A DNA stretch of 64,000 nucleotides from Crossaster papposus (lineage: Eukaryota > Echinodermata > Asteroidea > Velatida > Solasteridae): contig JBAIAA010000238.1 of NCBI GenBank assembly GCA_037893245.1, positions 1,612,001 to 1,676,000 on the forward strand, given 5' to 3'. Of the stretch, positions 45,859 through 56,613 are shown piece after piece (within the stretch, counting starts at the first letter, position 1; every line of letters begins with the position of its first letter). Position numbers and translations under genes: made by a program. The notes below the pieces were generated by a model. It had not been told where the DNA came from. It did not search any database and saw only the letters and a program-made list of their open reading frames with translations.

Positions 45859-46622
45859 AAAATAATCGACACTTTTCTGAATAGAGTGACGTCACAAGAG
45901 TAGTTTAATCGCAATGAATGAAGCACGTTGCTCAATTTGTCATTTGGTTTATCAATTATTCATGTATTTATTTTAAGAACTAACTCGAACATTGATTACA
46001 AACGACAATTCTTTAAGAATTATAAATGTATATTATAAAAACACATTAGGCAACCATTGCAGATTATTGCATTTCATATAGGCCTATTTAACATTATAAC
46101 TTATAATTATATATTTCAATTCACTGCTTAGTTAATATCTACAGGAGAAACGGATATTATATTTTTTGTGTAATCTTAGTTTGAGTCAATACATTTTGTA
46201 TGCAGTTAAGTTTCTTATAAATGATGTAAATATTGCGCAAAAGTGATACAATAAATTTGAAGCGAGAAAATGGACAGACTAGCCATGCTCGTTATATTTA
46301 GACTGGTTCCTTGATGAGGTCATGATATCAAGCATAAGTTAATTTAATTTGATTGAGGGCGCCTAGTCTTCCATGACGTATGAAGATACTTTCCATCGTT
46401 GCATTTCCTCAACTTCTGATGAATAATGATCTTTGGTTTACTTTGGTTTTGCTTTAAAATAAGATAATCACATGATCTTGCTTTTGTAACCTTGACCCCT
46501 GACCTGTCTGGCCTAAATTCAAAATACAATAGACATCACTATAGTCTCCTGGTTCCATAACCATTGCCAAACTGCATGAACGAAGCCAAATTTTCCTCGA
46601 TTCTGGCAATCTGACAAATTGT

Positions 46623-49600
46623 TTAATCTGCCGATCGTGTGGACACGATAAGAAGAAGAATCTGCTCTGTTACAGCCTTAAGCTTCGTTACCAACTCGTG
46701 CTGAAATCCTTCCAAGTTCTTAATAACAGACTCCACCGTTGGTCTATCATTAGGGGCCCCCAAACAGTCTCGATAAGTGGACTCGAGTATTGCTCTCAGC
46801 TTGGGTTTATCGAAAGAGACGAAGCTCAAGATTTGCCCCAAACTGTAGACGTCCGAACTAATTCCGAACTGACTGGTGCCCTCTACAATCTCCGGAGCCA
46901 GATGCGAGCTTAACCTGTAGCAGTCCGCCTTCTTATTGTCGCTAAACTGGTAGGGAGGAGGTGGGTCATCGATCCGCCTAGCCAGTCCGAGGTCTATGAT
47001 TTTGGCAGCCCAGTTGTCTGTGGAGGTGATGTTTGGGTCTTGCCACACCATGACGTTGCCAGTGTGGAGATCGCTGTGTGACCATCCTGCTTCATGCAAG
47101 GCGTGGAGTCCTCTTGATATATCGAGGCATATTTGGATCCATCCCAGTGTTGACATGTTGGCAGGGGGTTTGTCCACGATGTCAAAGAGGTTACTGGACT
47201 TCAGGGTCACTGGATCACCCACGAACTCGATAGCAAAGGTGGTCTGATCAACCACTCCAACAAACTTGGGAAATTCACGACGGTGTTGCATGGCCATCAT
47301 GACCCTCACCTCTGCAACCATCTCCTTGTAGGCTTGTGCGTGATCTTTCACGTCTAGGAGGCACTTCAAGGCCACCAGCTCTCCTCCTGTTTTCATCCTT
47401 TTCAGTAGGACCTGCCCGAATGTCCCGCTCCCAAGACATGTGGGGTTTCCCTGAGTCAGCACGTCCTCGATTTCCGTCTCTATGAGAACGGGGATGAAGG
47501 AGGATTCGGGAGGTAAAGGAGAAGGGGTGGTTGGGGCGCAAGCTCCTCCTGGTGGAACTGTTGATTGAATTGACGTCTGCTTCGGTCGTTTCCGAGCATC
47601 AGTGTCGTTTAGACTCGATGACAGGTTAACGTGTGACTGTCTCCTGTTGAAGTGAGAAAAAACAAAGACTCTACATTTTCCTATTGGACTTCAGTTTACA
47701 AGACAATCAATTTGCCAGCCGTTTTCTGAAGTTTGTGCCAAGTTAAGAATCACAAGTTCCATGTGTGTTTGTTGTGTGTTACCTTTTTGCTTTGACGGTT
47801 GGTGGAGGAGTTGGTGGAAGGATTATATGCTGGTGATGATGGACTGCATGTGGTTGTGGCTGTGTGACCTGCAGTCCCAAGCCATTTTGCTGGGCAAAGT
47901 TGGGTGCCCCAAACCACGGAGGTTGCCAGGCAAACAGGCCACTGTCGGAGAAAAATGGGAAAAAACGTCAATCAATGAGAAAATACAAGTCAAAGCAAGT
48001 CACCAAATCATGATGATTATTATCTCATATTGGGAGTTTGTTAATGTCTTATCAATTATAGATTACAGATAGCTATACCTGATGCCTGGCGTCAAAACGG
48101 CATTAAACGTCTCCATGACCGGTTGACCACTCTGATCTTTGCCTCCGGTGACATGAGCATTCCTCTGAAAAGACGGAACATCTGATTATTTACACACGCA
48201 TAAGACACAAAGAAAGCAGCACAAACAGTTAGTTTGGTTAAGGTCACGAAGGTTATATTAAGCTATCTACTACGAACAACTGTGGTGGCAAGTATATAGT
48301 TTATTCGTCACTTAAACGGGAGGACGAACAGAGGATTATTGACACAGTGGACAACGTAAGACATAAAAAAGAAGCACAAACAGTTAGTTTGGTAAAAATG
48401 ACACAAAAGGTAATTACATTAAGCTAGAGATTAGGAACAACTGTGTAAATGGCGAATGTTTCAATCGTTACTTCAACCGGTGAACGAATAGACTAAGTAT
48501 AGCTTCAGTGCAGGTTATGAAGCTTTGAAAGAGAGTGAACGTCTTGATTCGTATACCTCATGTCCCACGGCTTGTAATCCTGGGGCAAAGGGAGCAGCAC
48601 CCTTTCCTGCCTGTGTTGGTAATTGACCAACATAAGCCTGTCCAGGGAGTGGTGTTGCTCCTGTAGGTTGGTTAATGTGAGGTGGCAACTGGTGGTGAGG
48701 CAGGGGCTGAGGTGCTGGTGGTAGCATCTGAGGTGCTGGTAGCATCTGAGGCGCTGGTGATAGCATCTGCGGTGCTTGTAGCATCTGAGGCGCTGGTGAT
48801 AGCATCTGCGGTGCTGGTAGCATCTGAGGCGCTGGTGATAGCATATGCTGTGCTGGTGATAGCATCTGCTGTGCTTGCCTTAGTGCAGCCATCCACATCG
48901 GCTCAGGCCCACTGCCACTGTATCAAGAGACAAAACGCAATGAGAGTTTATTTAGCTGTCTGAAGATTACAGAAAGAACTGCATCTATTTGCTTCACGAG
49001 ATATTTGGTATTTTAGTTTTTAACCTACCTGTTATCCTGTGCCATCATGTCTTCAACTTTCTTCATGACTTCGCCAACAGTAGTCTTCTGTTGTGCGCTA
49101 TCCTGTAAGACAATTGATCGAAAGGTTAGGTAAATGTACCGACTAGGATGCACTTATCAATAAATGTTTATGAAAAAAAATAAAACTAAGATTGTTGCAC
49201 CGTTAAAGAAAAGAGTTGGACAACTCAATTGTATACCTGAATGTGGCGTGATCCGCGAGGAACTATCGATCCCAGTCCTGGTTTTATAATGGTTTCCTCA
49301 TCCGCTTCTGATGATGAACTCGTTGAGGAGTCTGAGGAAGAGGAATCTGCCATTATTGGCGACGAGTTCGTTGGTTTAGACAGTTGGTTAGATGCCATTC
49401 TCAGCGCCTTGACCCAGTGCGGTTCAGAATCCTGTACACTGAAGCATGAGAAGGAATATGCAGATAAAGCTTCCCAAGAGGTTTTACACCTTCATAATTC
49501 TATTTATTTGCATTGAGATCTTTCAAACCCCACTGTTACCTGTTTTTCTGTGCATTGATGGCTTCAACTAGCTTCATGACCTCGCGAATAGTATTTTGAT

Positions 49601-52118
49601 GTTCAGGACTCTCCTGTAAATGATGAAAAGGTTCGGAAGTCATCAGAACAGAAAGTGGTGACTTCAAACAGCAAGTTTTGGAATGTCGTCACATCATTTC
49701 TGAGCGAATCCAGACACAATTCACTCTTACCCGAAGGTCTGGTTTGATTTGTTTGGTGGTGACATCGTTCGCCTCCTCTGGTGATGAACTGTTAGAAGAG
49801 TCCGTGGAAGGAGGTGATGCACCTTTTAGCGGAGTGGTTGGTGGCATCGACTTAGTGTTAGTCGTTGACTGTAAAGCTAGCTGTGGTGGTTGCACATCTT
49901 CGTAGGGTTCAGAACCATTCTCTCCACTGAAACATTATGCAAGGCATAAACATTTCAACACTCCAGGTTGCTAAAAGTCGTCTGTAATAGTCGCATTTTT
50001 GTGTTTTTAGATTTGTCCAATTTCGTCACAGTACTTTCTTGCTTGTTTTTAGGGGCTTTTCATGAGATTGATGAGAAGCTAACGTTGTTGGTAGTGATGA
50101 AGCTTTAGAGTTCTGACGAGTAAGACTCGATTTTACAGATATATTTCCTTAACAGTTTGTACCTGATGTTCAATGGTTGTTCCAATATTTCTCCAGTTTT
50201 CTTTGTGAGTTCTCGAACAGACAAATCTTGCTTGGTCTCCTGAAAAGATGACCCAAAGATATACACAGTTATGCAACAAGGGCGCACATTGCACATCATT
50301 AGCGGATCACAACTTTCAATTTTTACTTAAGGGGTTAACACAAAGTTTAAAAGTTTCAGAAAAACTCTTGGGCAACGGCAATGGAAGTTATCTTTTTTCA
50401 TATAGCCAAAGAATCTGTTTGGCTTATGGAAATTGTACCTCCTTGTTCGAGAGCTGATCTCTAAGACTTTGACTCGAGGGCGTATCTTCCTCCTCCCCCA
50501 GCCTTTCGTCATCAGCATCGTAACCACCGTCGTCTTCCTTTTCCTTATGAGCTGATGACAATTCGGGCGTGGCCATGTCTTCCATTTTGCTGTAGGCTTC
50601 CTTTTTGTTGTTGCCTCCACGAGAAGTATCCTCTGGAGCTCCACCAGTAACTTCAAGAGGCTGACAGGTATCCACTCCTTTGAGTGTGTTCTTATCTTCA
50701 ACCTCAGATTCGCGGATGACTGGACCGGCATCATTTTTTTGATGAGGCGACAACATGCCTGACGCATCCTGGATCGGGGACAATGGGTTATCGAGGGAAA
50801 CGAACCCACTCTCCGGCTCTGCTTCACTTGATGGGTGAAGAGGCCTGACAGAAAAAAGTTGGGAGAACAATATTTTCGGGGTTTATGCTAGTTGTCAAGA
50901 AAACCATCCATGCATTGTCACCGCATTTTTGTTTTGATAAAAGCTCAAACATTTTGTCAGCACTCCGATAATTAGCCATCTGCATTCACTAATTTGTGTC
51001 CTGCACGTTTTAGCCAGGTGCTATAACAAAACGCCAAATGTCAGCGCAGTGAGTTGCGAGGGAGGTCGCTCACCTTTTAGCCGAAATACTCCATGGAGGT
51101 TTTGCTCCTTTCTCTCCACGACGACTCTTTTCATCACGGTCGTTTCTGTCGCCATCAACGGGTTGCTCAATCGCCGTATTTTTGTTTATAAGAACCGGCA
51201 AATTCTTGAGCAGATATCCTAGCATTGGTCGCACCCTGAAAATATTAATGTGGTAACTTTAAAAGAACCACAATTCGGAATTGGGTGATTCTTTGGATAG
51301 CCACTTTCAAATTAGTCTTCAGGAGTTAAAAGGGAACCTTTTTAGGTAAAGGATTCCTTGTGCTGTTAATCAAAAGAGCCGGATTATCTATATATATACC
51401 TCTCGACCAGGTTGATGGCTCTGGGTGACTCCGGGGGATCTGGGGCTAGCCCTTTGCCTGGCACACCGGGCGATTGGGGCAGCAGGGGTGGGGGGTCGGT
51501 ATGTACCGGCACAAGGTTCACCGACCGATCAGGTGGCGGTGACCATCGGCTGTAAAACCATTTGCTGTTGAGGAATCACACCAAGTGACATGAAGAGGTT
51601 TCTAATGGCCAGGTCTATAGCTATAGTCAGTAGGCCTATCCTTAGCTATTGTCTCTAGCCTTGTCGCGAGACTAGTGCCAGGCCTAGTCTGTATATGCCT
51701 AGTCTTAGGCCTAGTGTTTATATAGACTTTGCAGCCAAGGCCGCCTAAGGCATTTAACATTGACTGACACCAACACCGTTGGTTATAATGGTATACATTC
51801 CAAACGGGGTAAATGTTCTTTAGAAAGTACGGATTGGAAGGAGTGTATTGATGCCGCAGGTTTTTAAAGTGTTTAACTAATTTAGTTAAGATTACATTAA
51901 ACAGGGAGGCGTATTTAAAAAGAAAAAGATAGGCCTATAGGTCTAAGCAACTTGTAACTTTTGTAAATTTAAAAAAAATCGAAGTATGCGTATTATACAT
52001 AAGAGTGCTGTGTGCAGTATGCCTGGCCTGCAATAATACTTCAAAACGTCGATTCCTCTGAAACTCACCGGTAATTCACCGTCTTCAGCTCCTCAACGAA
52101 ACGTAGCACAGTAATCAT
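46623..52118 (-). CDS. Ser/Pro-rich protein with C-terminal protein kinase domain, 13 exons
   Basis: Exons: 52069-52118, 51400-51549, 51074-51235, 50439-50844, 50163-50239, 49731-49926, 49540-49613, 49237-49438, 49029-49102, 48557-48917, 48079-48164, 47783-47941, 46623-47643. Every junction has GT-AG ends and matching phase, giving 1005 aa starting MITVLRFVEELKTVNY. The first two thirds are Ser/Pro/Gln-rich and built from recurring exon pairs (see findings), with an Ala/Pro/Gln/Met-rich repeat (LSPAPQML units) in exon 10. The kinase domain spans about residues 730-990: Gly loop GSGTFGQV, catalytic Lys in VALKC, Glu in MVAEVRVM, catalytic loop HSDLHTGN, metal-binding DLG, then APE and a SSDVYSLGQIL helix. 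Asp and Lys are present, so activity is plausible, but HRD reads HSD and DFG reads DLG. I do not recognise the orthologue; substrate and pathway are unknown. The stop codon follows STRSAD. Confidence 0.85.
48710..48890 (-). repeat. In-frame coding minisatellite in kinase gene exon 10
   Basis: Minus-strand units reading AGCACCTCAGATGCTA and ATGCTATCACCAGCGCC alternate, encoding repeated LSPAPQML and PAPQM blocks. All length changes are multiples of 3, so the frame is kept. Confidence 0.88.
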
Positions 52119-52710
52119 TGTCAGAAATTATCTTCTCAAGACGAAAAATGCGGAAAAAAACTCTTTGGTCACATTCGAAAATGCACGACGAAAGAAACCC
52201 CTGTTTAACGAACGAACGCTTAACAAGAACAGAGATCGGGCTGTTTTGTGTATCTTTTTTGTGTATGTTTTTTTTGCGGCAACGTGGTTGCGAGGTGATT
52301 CGAGAAGCGCGTGTGGTGGTCACGTGTTGTCACGTCACAAAGTGACTCCATTGTTCTCCCGAAACCGCGCGTTCGTGTGATACGCACAACTTGCTTCGCG
52401 AATGGTAACGCGTGTGTTTTACTCGAGTGTATACTATTATATGCAAGGGGAAAACAAAACACCAAAACATAACGAAAAAATCAAATGCGCACACATATAT
52501 GGGTGCTGCAGGATGCGATTTAACTCGATGCCGACCGAGAATCGTATATTTACTACAAGAAAGATTATATACAGGCCTACTGCGCATGATCTACGTTTTG
52601 TCAATGGAAATTGTTATGTTCCCATCGCGTTTCCTCCCCTCAGTCTGGTCGAATGCTATCGCCCAAAAAGCGCGCGTTCCTGTGATACGCACAAATCCAC
52701 ATATTCTGAT

Positions 52711-52749
52711 CATAGATATAGAATTAAAATAATTAATTCTATATCTATG
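52711..52749. mobile_element. 39-bp relic of P-like terminal repeats
   Basis: CATAGATATAGAATTAA, AATAA, TTAATTCTATATCTATG: two 17-bp termini identical to the right end of the 43.56-kb transposon, head to head, with everything between them lost. The left flank ATTCTGAT equals the right flank of the large element. Confidence 0.75.
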
Positions 52750-52750
52750 G

Positions 52751-52822
52751 GTTCACATACTGAACTCCGCGTGTTATAGGCTGTTCTACGATGCGCGCGC
52801 GTCCTTCCCACCAAGATATACT
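52751..52822 (+). repeat. Repeat R, copy 2
   Basis: Colinear with 37,786-37,853 (TTCACATACTGAACT ... ACCAAGATATACT). It starts 2 bp after the P-like relic. Confidence 0.85.
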
Positions 52823-53048
52823 ATGCGTTTGCGTCATGGTTTACGTACAAATAACATAATATTCTGTACCATGTTAATGTTCTGTACGCAGAGCAATTTT
52901 GAGAACAGTTTAAAACACCCGTGTCGTGTCAAGGATTTAGGAGAGTGCGTATATCGGTGGTCATAAGTCGTAACCATGAACTGGTTCGGTAGTTTTTGTC
53001 GGTAAACTTCTTTAAGGATTTCCAACTTGGGCGAGAATTACAACCCAT

Positions 53049-53292
53049 CAGGCCAATTTCACGGAGCTGCTAAGCACACAAATTTGCTTAGCATGAAAAT
53101 GTGTCCTTGGCAAAAACAAGGTTACAGACCAAATTTTCACGAGATCTTTGCTCTTTTTGATTGATAATTAACTGGTTTTTGCTTAGTATGAAAAAACACG
53201 TAGAATTTTGGCTGGTAACCCGTTTTTATTGAGCAAGCCTTTTTTTTCCAAACAAATTTTTGTGCTTAGCAGCTCCGTGAAATTGGCCCCTG
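53049..53292. mobile_element. MITE with CAGGCCAATTTCACGGAGCT ends
   Basis: CAGGCCAATTTCACGGAGCT and GCTAAGCAC at the left face GTGCTTAGCAGCTCCGTGAA and ATTGGCCCCTG at the right. About 30-bp inverted ends, 244 bp overall. Confidence 0.92.
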
Positions 53293-53364
53293 ATTTGAAG
53301 TCTGCTGTTGCCACTTTGGCTCCCAGTACATAAAGGGACATCAAATCGCTTGTTCTAAAAACAA

Positions 53365-53697
53365 TAATACCGAATTATTAAGAAATATCTTATTTATTTG
53401 AAAGTCAATAATGATTGTAGGCATCCAGCAAAATGATTGCGCTAGCCTGTAAGTGTTACGAACAATTAAATTTTATTTACAAAAAGAACATTATTATTAA
53501 GAAGAACATATAAAGAACCAATGCCCGACGCTGGTTAAGAACGAACGCTGCTTTTCTTGCTTTTCTCGGCATCTTCAATTGTAAAACTTCGGACAAGTCA
53601 GTTAAACGATATTTATTATAAAACACAACCCCCCAAATCAACCCATTCATGATAAATCAAGCAGTTACCAATGGTGTTATTGTATCTTTCCTTTAAG
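53365..53697 (+). mobile_element. Family-B MITE, left end degraded
   Basis: AATACCGAATTATTAAGAAA, CATCCAGCAAAATGATTGCG, ACACAACCCCCCAAATCAAC and CAGTTACCAATGGTGTTATT keep the family order. Confidence 0.82.
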
Positions 53698-53818
53698 CGC
53701 AATATCTTGAGAGTATAATTCTCTTAGATTGGCTTGAATTTTTAGCCTTACACCAAAAACGTATAGGGCCTAGCTGAGCAATGTTTTTTTCTCTTCTAAT
53801 TCCGCTGGTTTAAGCTTC

Positions 53819-54056
53819 TTAACCAGTTCGCGCCGGATGACGTATATAAACGCAAAACTTTCCCGAAATTCAAAACGGATGACGCATAAACACGCCAAGT
53901 TCAAGTTCGGAAATGTATGTCAGCAGCGCGCAAGGCCGGAAATGCGTGGGTGTGCTTCCCGGCACTATCAGCCTGAACACGCTTCGGATCGAGTTTCGTT
54001 AAAAATAATCCCGCCCGTCGGCTCGGCGTTGTTAAAATAATCCCGGAGCGAACTGG
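53819..54056 (+). mobile_element. Family-A MITE, near-full copy
   Basis: TTAACCAGTTCGCGCCGG at the left; the right end reads CCGGAGCGAACTGGAAG, so the right TTAA is mutated. Keeps the shared 67-codon frame. Confidence 0.88.
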
Positions 54057-55152
54057 AAGTAATAGTATACAATTTGTCCGTGAATAATCGTTTGAATTGA
54101 AGCAGCAAAAGTTATCAAAATCTAAAGAATGGTGCTTGACAACTATCCTGGCATTTTAGCTCTGTGAATGCTGTATATTCCGAGAAAATAACATTCTAAG
54201 GTTCCAACTTTGGAAATTTATAGAAATGCGTCTCCGAGACGCATTTTGGACTTCTTTCATTGTTTTTGTTCTCGTCAAAAACAACAGCATGCCAGAAGAA
54301 ATAATTCCAAAGGGAGTTTAGAGTCATGAAGATCTTTACAAGTGAGTTTTCAAAATCTGTTTGTTCGGCGCTATAATTGGGATATCTTTGTGACATGGAA
54401 CGTTGAGATTTAAAGGTTTGCATGGCGCCTGCAATAAATAAAGATAAGTATAGTTTGCGCATTTTTATAGCTCCATGGTTTACAGTAACACCATGGTACA
54501 TGTAATACTCTTTAGTGAGATGTGTGGTACTGAAGGGAGAAAAAAACCGAGGAAACTCAACGTTTCGGACAGTATGCTCTGCCCGTCGTCAGGAGACATG
54601 GAAAGTGTTTTTAAAATGATGATTATTATTATTATTTCACCAGTTCTTAAACCGCCAATATGTCCAGTAACAATTTCTCTCGTAAGGGTGCACTACCCTA
54701 ATTGAAGGGAGAATTTCTCCGCCAGCTCATGAGCATGAAATGTGCCCGTCCCCCCCAATTTCCTTTGAAAAAGGATGCCGTTTGGTGAAAGAAATGGTGG
54801 GGATTGTGTAAATATAGCATAGGATCAACTCCCTGTTTTTTTGAGCTTCAATCTGAGGGCAGACTTGACAAAATTACGGTTGAAAAATGGGTCCTCAATT
54901 GCCCTAGAATGTGGAGGGATGCCATTTGTAAAATGGCTGCTTGCAGGCTCGGGAAGTATCACTTTTCGGGAGTTGAGTTTCTTTTGGTGTGAATATTAAA
55001 AAATGAAAAGAAATTGGAAAGATAAAGACAAAGACAATAATCTGATTGTTGTTTGAGAAACCCCAGTGATGTCGGTGTGCATTAAACTTGGTCCTGAACA
55101 TTGTTGATATCACACTGTTTTCAATGGGACTTGAATTAGGCTAGTGTAAGCG

Positions 55153-55277
55153 TAAGGCCGCGTCCGAATCTCTTGTCTATGGCTATTGTCTAGGTGTTCG
55201 CCCATTACAAATACACGTGAGAAGGCTGATAATAGACGTAGCCGTAGCTCTATAAGCCCGTTTCGGACACGGCCTTA
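55153..55277. mobile_element. 125-bp MITE with TAAGGCCGYGTCCGAA ends
   Basis: TAAGGCCGCGTCCGAATCTC at the left faces GTTTCGGACACGGCCTTA at the right, with TATGGCTATTGTC facing ATAGACGTAGCCGTAG-like sequence inside. Confidence 0.85.
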
Positions 55278-55550
55278 ATCCGTGCATAAACGTGGAGGGC
55301 GCCATCTCCCGCCCATGTCCACATGACACCTGTTACAAAAAAACACGGTCTGGTTCCCAGACCAAAAAGAGATCACTCACTGTTGTTGCTCAAACGCGGA
55401 AATAAATGACGATTCGCGCGTACATCACGAAAACGCCCTAACTAACTTTATGCATTGCAATGCACCGGAGCCGTTTCACAAGTAACAGAATAACAAACTT
55501 AAGTTGAAGTGTAACTGCCAGTGCCTAAAAGTGTTTATCTTGTTGGGAAA

Positions 55551-56579
55551 ATGTCTACTAATCCAGTAGTAAATAGACTGTTAGAAGTCTTGAAAAAGCC
55601 AGGGAATGATGTATGCGCAGACTGTGGAGATAGAATCGTTCACGACGACGACAGTAACGGGAAACAAGGTAGGCCGGAAAGAGTTGGTGACATGTCATAT
55701 CCCAATCGACTTGAATCCCTCTCTTGGTCATCACTTTCTAACCGCCGTAATTTCTCTGTTCTTTCCTTTGTCATCAAGTGTTTTTTTAAACTCACTGATT
55801 GTTCTTCTACCGCCAGTATTTCTGTTAATGTTAGACATTCCCATAATGTACTTTTTACCCACCTTTTTGCGAGAACCCAGGCTCTTCATTTATCCCCAAT
55901 CCATCAATTCCCTCGAATCTGGTCAGATTTGCCTAGTGTCATCCGTGATTCTATGCTGCTATCACCATTGCATAGTTTCATGCAGATTTTGAAGGTGGCC
56001 GTGTTACATCCTGATGGTAACCGATAATTGCTCCAGCCCCTCTCACTATATGGGGATCTTCTTTGTTGTCTGCAGTTGATTAAGATGGTCGTATCGCTGT
56101 CGATGGCGGAGAGGGTTCCCATATTAATACATGTAGTAGTACAGTAGTAATATTAGTAGTATTTTGTATTTAGTAATTTGTATTAGTATTTAGTGTTTAC
56201 TTCTATTATTCATTGATTTGTTTTTTATCTTGCCTCCCTTTATTGATTGCCTTATCTACAATGTAGCATATCTAGTAAAACAATTGTGTATGTATTTGTT
56301 TTTGAAATTGTATATATATATATATATATTTATTGTTTTTATAGTAAATTGTAACATAATATTTTTATATACTTATTTTAATTTATTTTTAATTTATTTT
56401 ATTTTTTGTTGTAACTTTTGTTGCTCAATGGATGTGGGGTAGCTGGCCTACGGGCTACAGTATGTATTTGCTTTTGCTACTCCTTGCCCATTCAGTGTGT
56501 ATAGTCTTTTGTAATTCATGTTCATTGTTCCACTATTGTTTGTACCTATTTTGCATTGTCTGTTGTGTTTGGCAAAATA

Positions 56580-56613
<34 letters not shown>

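Larger units (their letters stand above)
43561..46622. other. Intergenic, no gene firmly supported
   Basis: Contains an inverted repeat at 44,298-44,406, a perfect 30-bp palindrome at 45,829-45,858, and a possible plus-strand terminal exon at about 45,531-45,675 (TTGATATCCCAG acceptor, VVANLCNKAFGRTTPYDRAW, stop, AATAAA 90 bp later) for which I see no upstream exons. Confidence 0.5.
52119..55550. other. Divergent intergenic region, kinase gene to ArfGAP gene
   Basis: CpG-rich near 52.3-52.8 kb, then MITEs. A 23-bp near-identical pair (CGCGCGTTCGTGTGATACGC at 52,366, CGCGCGTTCCTGTGATACGC at 52,670) flanks a 300-bp stretch. Likely holds promoters of both genes. No coding exon recognised. Confidence 0.55.
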
